A stretch of 64,000 nt of DNA, from contig OX422213.1 of assembly GCA_949130495.1 (NCBI GenBank), positions 538,145,467 through 538,209,466 of the forward strand, written 5' to 3'. Position 1 is the first letter of the stretch; each line of letters starts with the position of its first letter. The DNA is from Sambucus nigra. Taxonomy: Eukaryota > Streptophyta > Magnoliopsida > Dipsacales > Adoxaceae. This document shows, one piece after another, positions 1-10,947 of this stretch. The notes below the pieces were generated by a model. The model was given only the letters and a program-made list of their open reading frames with translations. It was not told the DNA's origin and did not search any database. The translations under genes and the position numbers were made by a program.

Positions 1-31
1 GATCTTGGGTGTTCCTCTCGTCAAATCACAA

Positions 32-245
32 TTCAGGATGTGTATAGCGAACCAGTTCTGGTTAAACCTGGTTCGATATATACTGAAAATAGGGTAATAA
101 TTCGGGATGTATATACCGAAAAGTTCTGGGGAAACTTCGTTCGCTATATACATCCCTAACAGTTTCCTATATTTATTGGATCATGAGGTCCATTTGGGAT
201 CATTATAGCGAAAAAAGGGTAATAATTTGGGATGCATATAGTGAA
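32..245. repeat. Subterminal array of a ~20-bp near-palindromic motif (left side of MULE)
   Basis: Six degenerate copies of a motif close to TTCGGGATGTATATACCGAA lie at 32-50, 72-87 (reverse), 101-120, 140-158 (reverse), 193-212 and 226-245. The ends TTCGG and CCGAA are inverted, so each copy is itself a near-palindrome. The same motif recurs at 3225-3430 on the other side of the coding region. Such arrays suit transposase-binding sites, but binding is inferred, not shown. Confidence 0.7.
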
Positions 246-433
246 ACAGTCATGGGTACAACTTCATTAATTAATCTCAAAAAATCAAAAAATACAGCTT
301 TATTAATTACAAAATGGAGACAAGACATGTATCAATCAATTATACAACTTTATTTTAATATCATATAACTTCATTTGAATATCATATCATACAAGTTCGT
401 TTCACATCATATAAAAATGTTTCATTCACCAAA

Positions 434-1080
434 CTAGTCGATATGGTTAGGCGCATCGTTGGTTGCTAGATCGTTTGGGCAGATTTTTTGGAACTCCGCT
501 ACTTGTTGCGCATATTTATCAATCCACGATTTTTCTTCTGGCAATGAGAAACTATGCCAATGACTTTCTACCGAGGGAATTGGACAAGCGTACTTCAACT
601 TCAAAGCTACAAAGTGATTCCCGCATACATGAGCAATCTCTATGAACATGGGATGCACGGTTTGTTCATGTCTTTTTGGTAGAAATGTGAGACACTGTCT
701 CTTCGAAATGAGTACGCACACGCACTTGTAAGTTTCTGCCAAAAGATAGCCGCACTCGGGCTTGATCATCCATGACTTGGGCATACATGGGCTTGAATAA
801 TCGTCCAACATATGTAGAACAGTGTTTGGAAACCAATCACCAAAACATTGTGCATAGAATTCAGTATTTATCGTGACTTCTTCAATTAAGTTCGATCTCA
901 CATGTCTTCATCCATCGGGCCGAAATCTGAGGCATTTAGCAACGCATATAAACCCACGATTTTCGTCAGCTTCAACCTCAATGATATCTTCTATGCAATC
1001 TTTATAAAATACCGGTATCTCATTGGTATACTGTTTATATGCGGGGGAGTAGTTCGGCCACCATGGGGATGTGCGGGTGA
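434..1080 (-). pseudogene. MULE C-terminal OTU-like cysteine protease segment, catalytically dead
   Basis: The minus-strand frame reads EVEADENRGFICVAKC near 985-940, where OTU domains have an (A)DGNC(G)F motif. The catalytic Cys is Arg and the preceding Gly is Glu. A TGA stop follows about 12 codons later where Trp is expected. The rest, 434-901, is open for 155 residues and keeps the OTU-like GNHFVAL segment with the His expected to be catalytic. A subset of plant FAR1/MULE proteins carries such a tail. The domain call is by motif memory. The ATG-less open segment is not a gene of its own: it is the 3' part of the MULE reading frame. Confidence 0.65.
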
Positions 1081-1140
1081 ACTCTGTGAAATTAATTTTC
1101 TCCTTAGGCCGTTGGACCGCGGGGTGTTCCTTTTCTATTG

Positions 1141-1260
1141 ATTACCTAGAAAATTCGAAGCCCGAGGGATCCCTTTTAGTTGACTTCTCGTGCTTTTGCT
1201 CTTTAGCAGTTGGTTTTCGACCTCTCGGGCGACCCTTGCAATGCTTTAGCATGGATGGCT
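1141..1260 (-). pseudogene. MULE linker with AT-hook-like GRPRGRK motif
   Basis: On the minus strand about 1245-1150 reads a basic linker with KGRPRGRKPTAKE followed by STKRDPSGFE. GRPRGRK resembles an AT-hook. The STKRDPS.FE pattern is typical of the stretch between the transposase and the C-terminal domain in plant MULE proteins. It joins the SWIM segment to the OTU-like segment, but frame changes on both sides break continuity. Confidence 0.55.
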
Positions 1261-1348
1261 CAAATAACCTAGCGGTTGTGGAACACCCGATAACCTTCAG
1301 TTTTCAAAACATGTCCCTTTTCTCATCGATAATTGATTGTTCCCACCA

Positions 1349-1834
1349 TTATTTAAAAAGAATCATTTTTGGCTCGTAGTTAACCATATGATACTTCGCT
1401 AATTCGGTCACCATTATGAATTTGCACCAATGTACGTTAACATCCCCCCATAGTATTGCCCTACCCTCCATCCGGTAGATAACTAATTCATGAGCGCACA
1501 GTAGATCATAGATGTTGCGTGCCAAGTGTAGGCATGATTTAACATCCATGCCAACGGTATCACAAGTCTTCATCTCCTCAAGAAATAGGTCAATGGCATA
1601 ATGAGAAACCCGGCCTGTGAGCTCTCACAAAATAGGAATATTATGGGAGTGCTTTGATTTTTGCAAAGAATCCTCAAACTCCCTCATGATCTTCGTCACT
1701 TTCAACTCAAGGTAGTTGTGCATGCCGATAAAAACCTTGTCAAAAGGAAGTTGAGAACTCTCCAAGTGCCTCTTCAACTTTCCATATCCTCCTTCACAAC
1801 AGTTAGTAGTTCGGTTGCGCCGGTGTCTAACCAT
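1349..1834 (-). pseudogene. MULE transposase C-terminal part and SWIM-like zinc finger
   Basis: Two minus-strand open pieces (1625-1834 and 1349-1573) continue the transposase. The first has RNRTTNCCEGGYGKLKRHL, the post-catalytic segment of MULE transposases (usually T-N..E..H..LK). The second has CDTVGMDVKSCLHL then LLCAHEL and VNVHWCKF, matching the SWIM finger pattern with the GLPCAHEL-type core and the trailing HW. A frame break separates the pieces. Confidence 0.65.
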
Positions 1835-1891
1835 ATTTATTCACGCATGAACGAAGCTCTCCCTTAGATTATACCATGTACACTATATGTA

Positions 1892-2516
1892 CTAAATCGT
1901 GTTTGAGAACGTAACCCAATCACAGTGAAATAACATCCATTCTTTGTTAAAATCACTCTCGGTGGGGGATTCAAGCAAATGCATCCAATTCCTCATGAAC
2001 TTCTTCAATGTATCCTTATCGTTGATCTTTTTCCTAATATGGAGCTCCACATTGCGATGAACGTGGAAGGTGAAAATCATTGTTCTTGCCTCGGGGAACA
2101 CAACCCGTATTGCATTCATGCACGCATACTCCCGATATGTAATGAAAACTCTAGGAGATGCAAACGGGTCGAATAGGGATTTCAAACGTCCTAACGCCCA
2201 CCGATAGTTCTCCACCTTTTCCATTGCTAAAAAGGCAAAGGCAATATTGAAAGTCCTACCGCACAACGTTATTTCAACCATCTCGAACAAAGGCATCTTG
2301 TATCGATTGGTCTTGTATGTGCAGTCAACAATGACAACGAACGAAAAACACTTGGTTAGTTGAATTGAGTTTGGATGCGCCCAAAAAATGTCTTCCACCT
2401 CCTTGGTAGACTCATTCGTTCTATACCAATACACGTAATGTTTATCCCCAAGTAACTTCATTAACTTTTGCATCACCGTTTTACCCTCTCGTTCTGAGAT
2501 CCTCAACTTCCTCTTG
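1892..2516 (-). pseudogene. MULE transposase catalytic core, broken
   Basis: The 204-residue open segment contains VVIVDCTYKTNRYKMPLFE, the first-Asp motif of the MULE DDE core, then a PRVFITYREYACMNAIRVVF stretch where families usually have a T-D-R-E second-Asp motif. Here the Asp is Tyr, so a catalytic residue is lost. FHVHRNVE follows as in family members. Upstream codons 2516-2506 read KNNYNAKRKLRISE in frame. The product would cut and paste the element; this copy cannot. Confidence 0.75.
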
Positions 2517-3115
2517 GCATTGTAATTATTTTCATGGTCGAAACATTACTAACATTACAACCTTTAATCATTATAATGGCGACCGGCTTTACACCGCTCA
2601 AGGATATCTCTTCAACAATTTTTTTCCACCGAAGTAAGCCGACCCACATATGCATGTCCAACCAACATTTTCGGCAATGGGTTATTGTGAACGCCGCTAA
2701 CGACAGACAACATCCACTGACCATTGTCAATCAGAATGCCCTTCAATAAAAATGGACAGTTGCACTTTCGAGTGGCCATGTTCCTCTTCCTACTATTTTT
2801 CTCTTGGCCACTACCTTCGTTCTCAACATTCTTCCCGTGATGATCACGGTACTCACCTCCCCTCTCATAACCAATGTGTAGACGTCCCTTACGTGTTGCA
2901 GAAGCTGCATCGAACTTCATGATGACTATCACTGTTTTAACCGACCGGGCTTGCTCTTGAGCCCAATCAACTAACTCTTGTCGTGTGGGAAATACCTTAT
3001 CCGTAAAAAATGCCATACTAACATCAACTCCTAAAGAAGCATCATCTCCGTTGGGTATCTCCATATTTGCTAACGCGTCGCCAAATAATACGAAGTTGAA
3101 ATCCAATAAGGCATC
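2503..3115 (-). pseudogene. MULE exon 2 start: FAR1-type DNA-binding region
   Basis: Exon 2 begins at 3115, right after an acceptor (minus strand ...TTATGTAG), and reads DALLDFNFVLFGDAL. The segment FPTRQELVDWAQEQARS, then RKCNCPFLLKG and a GVHNNPLP stretch, is the FAR1-like zinc-binding module found at the N-terminus of many plant MULE transposases. A frameshift near 2620-2730 moves the frame, and another near 2506 joins the core. No intact start-to-stop frame survives. Confidence 0.7.
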
Positions 3116-3224
3116 CTACATAAGTAAAAAATATTATGAGTTGATTTTGGTATGTGTAAATCAATATAAGGATTGAATTATTTGAATGTTTGGACCTATA
3201 TGACTTAATTGTATTCCATTACCA

Positions 3225-3430
3225 TTCGGCATGAATCTGCCGAAATTATTAGAGTATTTCAGGGTAACTATCCCGAGTTAGTATAGGTTTATTCGGGGTA
3301 ACTATAGCGAATTAAGCTCAATACTTTGGCATATATATACGGAATAATATAAGGAGAATCGGGGTGATTATACAGAATTGACCTACTTCAAAAAAAATAT
3401 ATAAGTTTTGTTCGGGATGGTTATCCCGAA
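3225..3430. repeat. Right-side array of the ~20-bp near-palindromic MULE motif
   Basis: Copies lie at 3225-3244, 3258-3277, 3292-3311, about 3358-3377 and 3411-3430. The clearest are TTCGGGGTAACTATAGCGAA and TTCGGGATGGTTATCCCGAA. They match the array at 32-245. They sit inside the predicted transposase intron, between exon 1 and exon 2, rather than outside the gene. Confidence 0.7.
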
Positions 3431-3517
3431 ATTTGGACTTCATTTTAGGGCCCCGATCCCGAATCACTGAATAGTGTCCGCACGATTTTTGAATTTATTT
3501 ATTTATTCAATCCCTTA

Positions 3518-3519
<2 letters not shown>

Positions 3520-3573
<54 letters not shown>
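3520..3573. repeat. (TA)n microsatellite in MULE intron
   Basis: An uninterrupted run of about 27 TA units within the predicted MULE intron. Length is likely polymorphic between individuals. Confidence 0.95.
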
Positions 3574-3574
<1 letters not shown>

Positions 3575-3590
3575 GGGATCCAAAGTTTAC

Positions 3591-3662
3591 CTCATAAATG
3601 TCATTTGTGGAGTTTTCATTTTCTTTGAATGTGTTGTCATTGTCTTTGGTTGGATTATCCAT
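3591..3662 (-). pseudogene. MULE transposase exon 1 (24 codons)
   Basis: On the minus strand an ATG at 3662 opens 24 codons (MDNPTKDNDN... ending DIYE) and stops at GAG followed by donor GTAAAC (3590-3585). The acceptor at 3116-3120 restores the frame in phase 0 (DALLDF). The acidic, Asn-rich start has no family signature. The predicted intron (3116-3590) contains the right-hand motif array and a long TA run. Confidence 0.6.
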
Positions 3663-4029
3663 TGATATTTGTGTATTTACCAATAAAATCCTAGTTTAAT
3701 AATGTAGTTGAAAATGGTTAGTGTGTTGGGGGACAAGAAATTTAATAAGTTTGTGGGTACCAATGGAAGAAAACTTTAATAATGTTGAAGATGGTTGGCA
3801 GAAGGAAGGTTGGATTAACGGAGACAAAGTTGTCTTGTGTTTTGTGAAGAAGACAAGAGCTATGGTTTGGAGTGTAGTGGGTAGAGAGAAATAATGTGTG
3901 GGGTTATTGTGTTGAAATAATTATGAAAAAAATATATGTACAATGTGGTGGCCCTTAGCAAAAAAAACATATTTTTTATCTTGTGGTATTTTGTAGCAAA
4001 AAGTGTGGTGCCCTTAAAAACTCCCTTAA

Positions 4030-5793
4030 ATTTGGACAAATTTCACAACCCAAAGTTCTAAGATTTCTACAATATACAACTTCAATGGAGTATATTCTCA
4101 CAAATTACTCACAAGACACCCTTGATTTTAGGTAGCCTATAGATGAATTCTTAGTTTCATATTAAGTATAAAGAGCCCCTTGACCAAAATATCCTAAGAT
4201 GACCAAAGATAATGTGATTTTAATGTGTTTCAATGCAGGATAAACCACTACGAGAAAGCATGTTAATGAATCTAATGATGATGGTAGGATTGACAAATGG
4301 GTGGGTTATTGACGAATCACTAACGGGATCAATCCATTTAACTCGTTTTATCATTAAAAAATGGCAAAACTCTTGCTCTCTTTAAAAAAAAGCTCTTTTC
4401 TAAAATCATAACCTCTTTCTCTAACTAATTTTTTTCCCAGCCTATTTCTCTCTTTAAAACTCTTTTCTTTGTAAAGATTCTAAAAACTCTCTCTTCAAAA
4501 AAGGTTGCTCATTAATGTGTAAACCAATTTATCACTCTAAATTATCATACTTTATCTCTTTTAAAAGGTCATATCTCATAAATTCTAACCTCTTTTTCTC
4601 TTTAACATATTACCTCTCCAAATTCCAATTATTTTCCCTCTAAATTTCAGTTTAGTAAGAAAGAATACAATTTTAGATACAGAAATTTTGTTGAGAGACA
4701 AAAATGTTAGCATTTATAGAAGGAAATTGGTTTAATGGGAGAAAAAGATTAACATTTTGGAGTGAGAATTAGTTGAGATAGAGAAACTACAATACTAGAG
4801 AAATAAAGGAATTACCATTTTAGAGGAAAAAAATAGCATCTTAGAGAGACATCTGGAAACTGGATGAGGTTAAGATTATAGAGAGGTAATTCAGATGCTA
4901 TAAGTCTGTTAATGGATAAACCCAACCCAGCCCAATAGTTAAATGTGACGCAATAGGACTCATAACTTAATGGGTTGGGTTGGGTTGGGTCAAGTGTTAA
5001 TGGGTGGTTTAGATCGGTTAAACGTGTTGGGTTTGTCTTTGTTTAGGAGTGGCAAAACGGGTCGTGTTTTCACAAGACTCGACACGATAAGAAACCAGTG
5101 GACCCAAACACGATACGACACGATAACGCATTTTTTTCTTTAAACCGAACACGACACGTTAAAAATACGACACAACTCGATAACACGATAAGTAAATATG
5201 ATTCGATTGGCACGATTAGACCATTCAGTGAGGAATTAAAAAAATAATGGCTCTAAATAGTGGGTTGATAATGGGTCTAAATGGGGTCAATAGTGGGTCT
5301 ACATGGGGTATATATTGTGTCCTTAATTGGGTCCTTATCGGGTTAATTTCGTGATAGAAATTGGATACGAACAAGACACGACACGATGACGGGTCCAAAA
5401 ACCCAACCCGAATACGACCCGAACACGAAAGATCGTGTCAATTTCATTTCGTATCGTGTTATCATTTTGTTCCCAAAATTTTCACCCCTATATTTGTCCC
5501 CTGGATACATTTTTGGTGTAAGAATAAGATGAAAAACATAGGGCAAAATGATCATTTTGTGGTTAAATGTCATTGAAAAAAGTTAGAAATGAAGGTGTTC
5601 TTAACAAATTGGTTGTCGGTATTATATATAGGTGACCGTGATTTAGAGCATCTTAAATCCTCAATACACTTCGCATAGCCACATTAGGCACTGTAATGAA
5701 GAAAGGTAAAATTTGTAGAAAATAACATAAAACACGCCTTCAAATTTGCAAGTAGGCTTCTTATGATTGCAATACACTTCAACTATTAGATTT
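4030..5793 (+). repeat. Dispersed repeat, copy A (contains a hAT-like insertion)
   Basis: Sequence from about 4034 to 5793 matches 19866-21158 in the same orientation with small differences, apart from an extra ~450 bp (5044-5490) present only here. Shared landmarks include the ACAACCCAAA start, TTCAATGGAGTATATTCT, a run of short pyrimidine-rich blocks, and the end at CACTTCAACTATTAGATT. I see no open reading frame and no clear terminal structure, so the repeat class is unknown. Confidence 0.8.
5044..5490. mobile_element. Non-autonomous hAT-like element inside repeat copy A
   Basis: Begins TAGGAGTGGCAAAACGGG and ends AAAATTTTCACCCCTA, so the termini are imperfect inverted repeats of the TAGGGGTG type common in plant hAT derivatives. 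The flanks TCTTTGTT (5036-5043) and TATTTGTC (5491-5498) match at 6 of 8 positions, as expected for an old 8-bp target duplication. Copy B of the surrounding repeat lacks this block at the same place, giving an empty site. The interior is rich in ACACGACACG-like words and has no transposase. Confidence 0.75.
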
Positions 5794-6392
5794 TATGATG
5801 TGTGATTTTCAATGCAAACATCTTTTGACAACATTTAATATAAGTTGTAGACAACTGAGTAATATTTACTGTGTTAGTATAGGGTGAGTAAATATCTACT
5901 CTGCAGAGATATTTACTCTATCAAAAGCAAAATACCTTATGACATAGTGTGAATTTCAATCATGTGAGTAGACAACATGTTAATTATATATCACAAGAAT
6001 ATTAAAACATGATTTTAATACTTGTTACATTCATGTTATTTCATACTTTCCTCATGTTATTTCACACTTTCCTCATAAAGCAAAATATGCAATAGTATAC
6101 AATGGTATCAAGTAACTAATTAGTTACTTAGTATAGAGAAACAAATAAAATTGGTACAAAGAAATAAATAAAAATATGAGTAATAAAATAATATCAAGTA
6201 ACTAATTAAGTTTGTTATCATCAAAATCAAATATAAAGGCCTAAAGTCCAACAGTTTCCATTGAGTTTAATTTATATGTATACATACAAATCTAAGTATG
6301 TGTGATCTACACTTTTGTTTCTTGGATTCACTCGCTTCGTTATGCCCATTGGCTAATACATATTTTTTGCACTCGGTGAAGGTTTTATTTAA
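5794..6392. other. AT-rich interval, no gene seen
   Basis: AT-rich sequence between repeat copy A and the CACTA pseudogene start. No open frame, RNA gene or repeat was recognised. It could be the 5' part of the CACTA element, but no CACTA terminus was found. Confidence 0.5.
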
Positions 6393-7723
6393 ATGGATAA
6401 GAGTTGGATTGGATCACGTGATTGTAAATAAAAAAATATTTATGTGGGGTTGAAAGGTTTATTGGGTTTGCATATAGGAATAAGAATATGCAAACGTCAC
6501 GTTTCAAATGCCCATATAGTAAATGTGTAAACTGAGTCTATCATGACCCACGAAGTGTGAAAGGTCACATAGATTTGCATGGGTCTAAAAAAATTTATAA
6601 AGAGTGGATTTATCACGGGGAGCCGATTGATTCTTTTAATGACAAAATATGTGATTTTAGTAATGATATGAAACTTGATGACATATCGGTAATCAACCTT
6701 AGGGGAAAATATGATTGCGATGGTTCAGGAAGGAAGGGCATTCCACACATGGAGAAAAAGACATATATTGATAAAGATGATATAGAAGATGTTGTGTCTG
6801 TAGAGAACTTGTCGAAATATTTCAAACTTTTAAATAGGTGGAAAGGGAGTTGCATGAAAATTTCCCCAAGGAACTACAAAACTATCATTTATAGTTGAAC
6901 TCTTACACTTAAAGAAACTTAATGGATGGACGAATAATTCTTCTAAAACATTGCTAGAATTATGGAAGCATGCATTCCCCAATTCTAGAATTCCAAAGTC
7001 CTTTTATTAGGCCAATAAGCTAACTACAAACTTGGGGTTCAAGTATGAAATAGGGAATGCATGCCCTAATAATTGTATGATATTTTGGAATGAAACTGAG
7101 AGTCTAAATGACTTTGACATTTGTGAATATAAATCAAATATTTGTAGTAAGGATGATCAAGTTGAATAAGGTATTTAGGGTGTAAAAAGCAATTGCAACT
7201 AAGGTTAGGTATTTTCCTTTGAAACCAGAATTACAAAGATTGTTTTGTTCATCATATACTGCTTACCTACTGAAATGGCATGTCGGGTAATGCATTGATG
7301 ATGGTCTGCTAAGACTTTTGGCATATGCTTGAGATTGGAAAGCATTTGATATGCGAAACCTATCTTTTACGAGTGATAATCTCACTGTTAAACTTGGGTT
7401 AACAACATATGTATTTAATCCTTTTGATAATATGAGGATTGCTCATAAAACTTGATTGGTTGTGATCATTCCCTTTAATGTGGCCCCATGGTTGTGCGTG
7501 AATCAATCTAATCTAAATTTGTCTATTCTTATTGATGGGCCAAAAGGACATGGTGATAAGATTGATGTACTTTTACAACCACTTATTGATGACTTAAAAG
7601 AGTGATGGAGTGACGGGGTAACTACTTGTGACGTATTAAGTAAACATTTTGTTTGAATGTATGCATTGTTGTTATGGACAATTAGTGATTTTTCGTCATA
7701 TGCCATGCTTTCAAGATGGAGCA
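6393..7723 (+). pseudogene. CACTA (En/Spm) transposase pseudogene, 5' part
   Basis: An ATG at 6393 opens MDKSWIGSR, the start of the plant transposase-associated domain. After a frameshift it reads KYLCGVERFIGFAYRNKN, FKCPYSKCVN and, from 6557, GHIDLHGSKKIYKEWIYHGE, the end of that domain. Later come LGFKYEIGNACPNNCM (about 7030-7080), KVRYFPLKPELQRLF (7203-7250) and GDKIDVLLQPLIDDL (7552-7600), hallmarks of TNP2-like transposases. Stops and frameshifts are frequent. The frame is cut at 7723 by a gypsy element and resumes at 18660. Confidence 0.8.
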
Positions 7724-9735
7724 TGTAATACCCCGTATTTTTATACTATATTAATTTGGGGATTTATTAAATTTAATATGAGTTAATTATTTAATAAAAA
7801 TCCGGAGATTAATTATGTTATAATTATTAACGTGACGAGAGTTAGTAATTATGGAAAATTTGTTGAATATTACTAATGAGCAAAGTAATATGTAATATTG
7901 GTTATATTGAATGTCACGAGTGAATAAAATGATAATTTTGGAAATTTGAGTCGGGATGCGCCCGTATCGCGTCGGGACTAAATATTGATAAATAAAAGTG
8001 AATATTTTATAAGTCATTCGTATGGTCGTTTTGAGTGCGCCAACGCGTCCGGAAGGGTCGAGATAGTCAGAAAAATGTACCCGGGGGTTTAGTTTGGGTC
8101 TCGGGGCGTTTTTAGGCCTAATTAGTACCCCGGGAGGGCGTTTTGGACATTTCACAATTATGGGTAATTAAACCCACGAAAATCAGTAATCTATATCAGC
8201 CATTTAGGTTAGTCATCTAGGGTTAGAAAACACAAACACAAGAGAGGAAGGAGAGAGCTCTCAAGGCAAATTCAAGGCCCAAAATCCATCCGTTTGCACC
8301 GCCACCACCACCAACGCGTAGATCGCGCAACGGGCTACGCAACCACACCAAAATCATCTGCAAATCAGAACACCAAAAATCCCAGGCAAGTGTTTATCTT
8401 GCTTATTTCGTTGATGCATCTTTCATATTAGTGTAGGAATGATTAGGGTGAGTTTTATGGAAGAAAATCTAAGATTTGAGATAGGAATCGCATGTAGTTA
8501 TGGTTTAAATGATAATTCTGGAAACCCTTGCCATGTCGAGGAATTTACCCACGAAATTATGATGTTTATAAGAAGAAATTTCTGGAAAAATAGATTGGAA
8601 CCATGATTTAGAGATTTCTAGGGTTCTTGAATATTTAAATGAATTATGGCATGATTAATCCATGTTTAGTGACGTAAATTGACATGCTTTATGTAGGAAA
8701 TGTATGATATCATGTTAGGATGTTAGTAGTACAAATTTTGAGATGTTTGGGATTGTAAAATATGGTTTTGGTGTAAGTTAGAAGATGAAACCTGTAACTG
8801 CAATTCTGCAGATTTCGCAGACCTGCTTGATCGATCGATCGAGCCCAGAGCTTCGATCGATCGAAGGTTCGATCGATTGAGCCCCAGACCTCGATCGATC
8901 GACCCCTCCTGGCAGACTCCTATTTCCCTTTTTAAATGAATTAAATTCAATTTATCGTGAAATAATTCTTGGACATCCTTAATAAAGTGTTTTGGGAGAT
9001 AGGGAAAATCAGTAGGACATATGAATAATTTTGGGACTTTTAATATGAGACGAGAATTGTATTTTGGGGGATAATTACTTAAGGTTCGATGAATTTATGT
9101 ATTAAAGGGGGAGATACATAAGAGGGTTACGTTGGAACATAAAAAGGACACCTACTGAATTTTATACTTGGGAAGATAGAGTCCATGTAAGTTACGTAAT
9201 AAGATGGAAGAATCCTTCGAATTAAGGTTAGAGACGAACCCTTATACATGATACCAATAATGTGAAAATAAGGATAAATGTCGTAACTATGGGATTTGAG
9301 ATATACCTAATATTGTTATGGTAATATTAGTATAGTTATATGATTGTGTATGCATATACTATTTATGTGTGAAAATCATGCCCACGCTACTTGTTATCCC
9401 TGAGGTTACCGCGCTGGGACAGTCTTATCTCGATGGGACCTTTATGGGGAATATTGACTTGTACCCTAGAAGATAGATATGCTTGGTACAGGCTATCGAT
9501 GTGATAGTTCAGACGGTCCTAAGAGACGCAGGCATGTGTCATCCTCTTAGAGACTTGGAATATATACTTCGCCTCAATATTGTTTGTGTATGTATGTTAA
9601 TACAATTCGAGAGTGATTACGAATGTATTCCCCTTAATATGAGTGATATGGGGCTTTGGATAGTAGAGTATGCCCGCACCATAGTTTATTTGGGGTGCTG
9701 TTATAATATATATATATATATTATACGAGTAGTTA

Positions 9736-9766
<31 letters not shown>

Positions 9767-10764
9767 TCTGGAATTTGGAATTGCCTACTGTGATTTTGTA
9801 AGTAGGACATGGGTGATGACTCAAATTATAAATACTTGTTTTGAGAAAGTATAATATGACACTGGAAAACTTTATTGATAAAGTTAAAATGAGAACTGTG
9901 GTTACAAATTGAAATCTTACGTTTTAAATAATTGTCTTGTTCAGTTTTAAATCTTACGAATAACCTAAGGTAAGTTAAACCATTGGGAAAGGATAGCGTG
10001 ATATATGATGAGATAGATCACTGGGAAGGTTAGTGCGATAGGCGTGCACATTAGAAGAGAGGTGAGAATTTCTCAAGAGAGTGTCGAACTAATATGTTGT
10101 TGCATTGGCCTGTATCAATTTAAATACTTGCTAAAAAAAATTTAAATCATATACACTATCGGGATCTGACCCGTTTTTCTCTCTCTCTCTCTTGTATATA
10201 TATGTATGTACTACAGGTGCCCAGCCACAGGGGCGTCTTGCTTAGGATCCCTTGGAAGGAACGTGTTGCAGCTTAGGTGGGAGTTGCAGGCTACTTGCTT
10301 AGACGATTTCATTTACTTGATTCCACTCCTATGATTCTCAGTTATTGGGGCATGTGTCGCCCTTTCCACTATTTATCTGTTCTGTTGGGACATTTGTATT
10401 TCAGTTATTTCTGGTACTGTTACTTTGGGATTTATTCAGCATGTATGTTTTACATTTAGTTTTAAATGTTGGGATTTTGGATGTTGAATGTTTAAAGTAA
10501 TTGGATTATGTTTCAGGATAATTGTTGTATGATTCTTACTTATTGAAAATGTGGTTAATAATTAAATAAATAAGTTTTTCTTTAAATATAAAATTTGGTT
10601 AGAAAGGTTAAAATTGGTTTTGACACTTAGCTTAATTAATTAGGGTGTTAATTTGGAAAAGTTTATTTTTACGACAGTGATGCTAAGAATGAACCAAATG
10701 TTCACCTTGATTTTAATTTAATAAAGGAGTGATCGCCCGGTATTTAATTAGGCGGGGTGTCACA
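7724..10764 (+). repeat. 5' LTR of the Tekay element
   Basis: Starts TGTAATACCCCGTATTTT and ends AGGCGGGGTGTCACA just before the PBS. It is nearly identical to 15620-18659, with scattered substitutions, a 12-bp length difference near 8245 (3' LTR longer), and different TA-run lengths near 9709-9765. It contains a leader-like block near 8270-8390 and a GATC-rich palindromic block at 8828-8903. No open frame in it resembles a protein. Confidence 0.92.
8828..8903. repeat. GATCGATC palindrome cluster in LTR
   Basis: Four blocks of GATCGATC-type palindromes are spaced about 20 bp apart (GATCGATCGATCGAG, TTCGATCGATCGAA, TTCGATCGATTGAG, CTCGATCGATCGAC). The cluster is preserved in the 3' LTR at 16737-16810. 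Function unknown; the regular spacing suggests protein binding or cruciform potential. Confidence 0.8.
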
Positions 10765-10766
10765 GG

Positions 10767-10778
10767 TGGTATCAGAGA
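10767..10778 (+). other. Primer-binding site (initiator Met tRNA type)
   Basis: TGGTATCAGAGA lies two bases after the 5' LTR. It matches the usual plant PBS TGGTATCAGAGC, complementary to the 3' end of initiator methionine tRNA, at 11 of 12 positions. Confidence 0.85.
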
Positions 10779-10947
10779 ATCAGGTTCTAGTGTCTATTGG
10801 ATCTGTACGGCTTATTTCTCTTTCAGCTTAACGTTTTTGCTATAGAGCCCTATTATAGGATGGTTGTATTCTTGCTTTTAATTTTATGTCTTCAGCTATT
10901 TGAGATTTGCTAATGACTGTAGACTAATAAACTTCATCACGTTTCAG

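Larger units (their letters stand above)
1..4026 (-). mobile_element. Mutator-like element (MULE), decayed, left end outside window
   Basis: Minus-strand remnants of a FAR1-type MULE protein run from an ATG at 3662 down to about 434. The likely right terminus is near 4026: read on the minus strand it begins GGGAGTTTTTAAGGGCACCA, a G-rich start of the kind MULE inverted repeats have, and it directly abuts a dispersed repeat starting about 4030. The matching left terminus is not visible, so the element runs off the window. Several frameshifts and stops show it is inactive. The right boundary is an inference from adjacency; the protein-family call is firm. Confidence 0.75.

Noticed and set aside
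4247..4263. CACTACGAGAAAGCATG, resembling a CACTA terminus
   Set aside because: Lies inside dispersed repeat copy A and is also present, altered, in copy B in the same orientation; no inverted partner was found.
9483..9854. 123-codon open frame within the Tekay LTR, repeated at 17391-17693
   Set aside because: Includes a translated TA microsatellite and differs by slippage between LTRs; LTR sequence, not coding.
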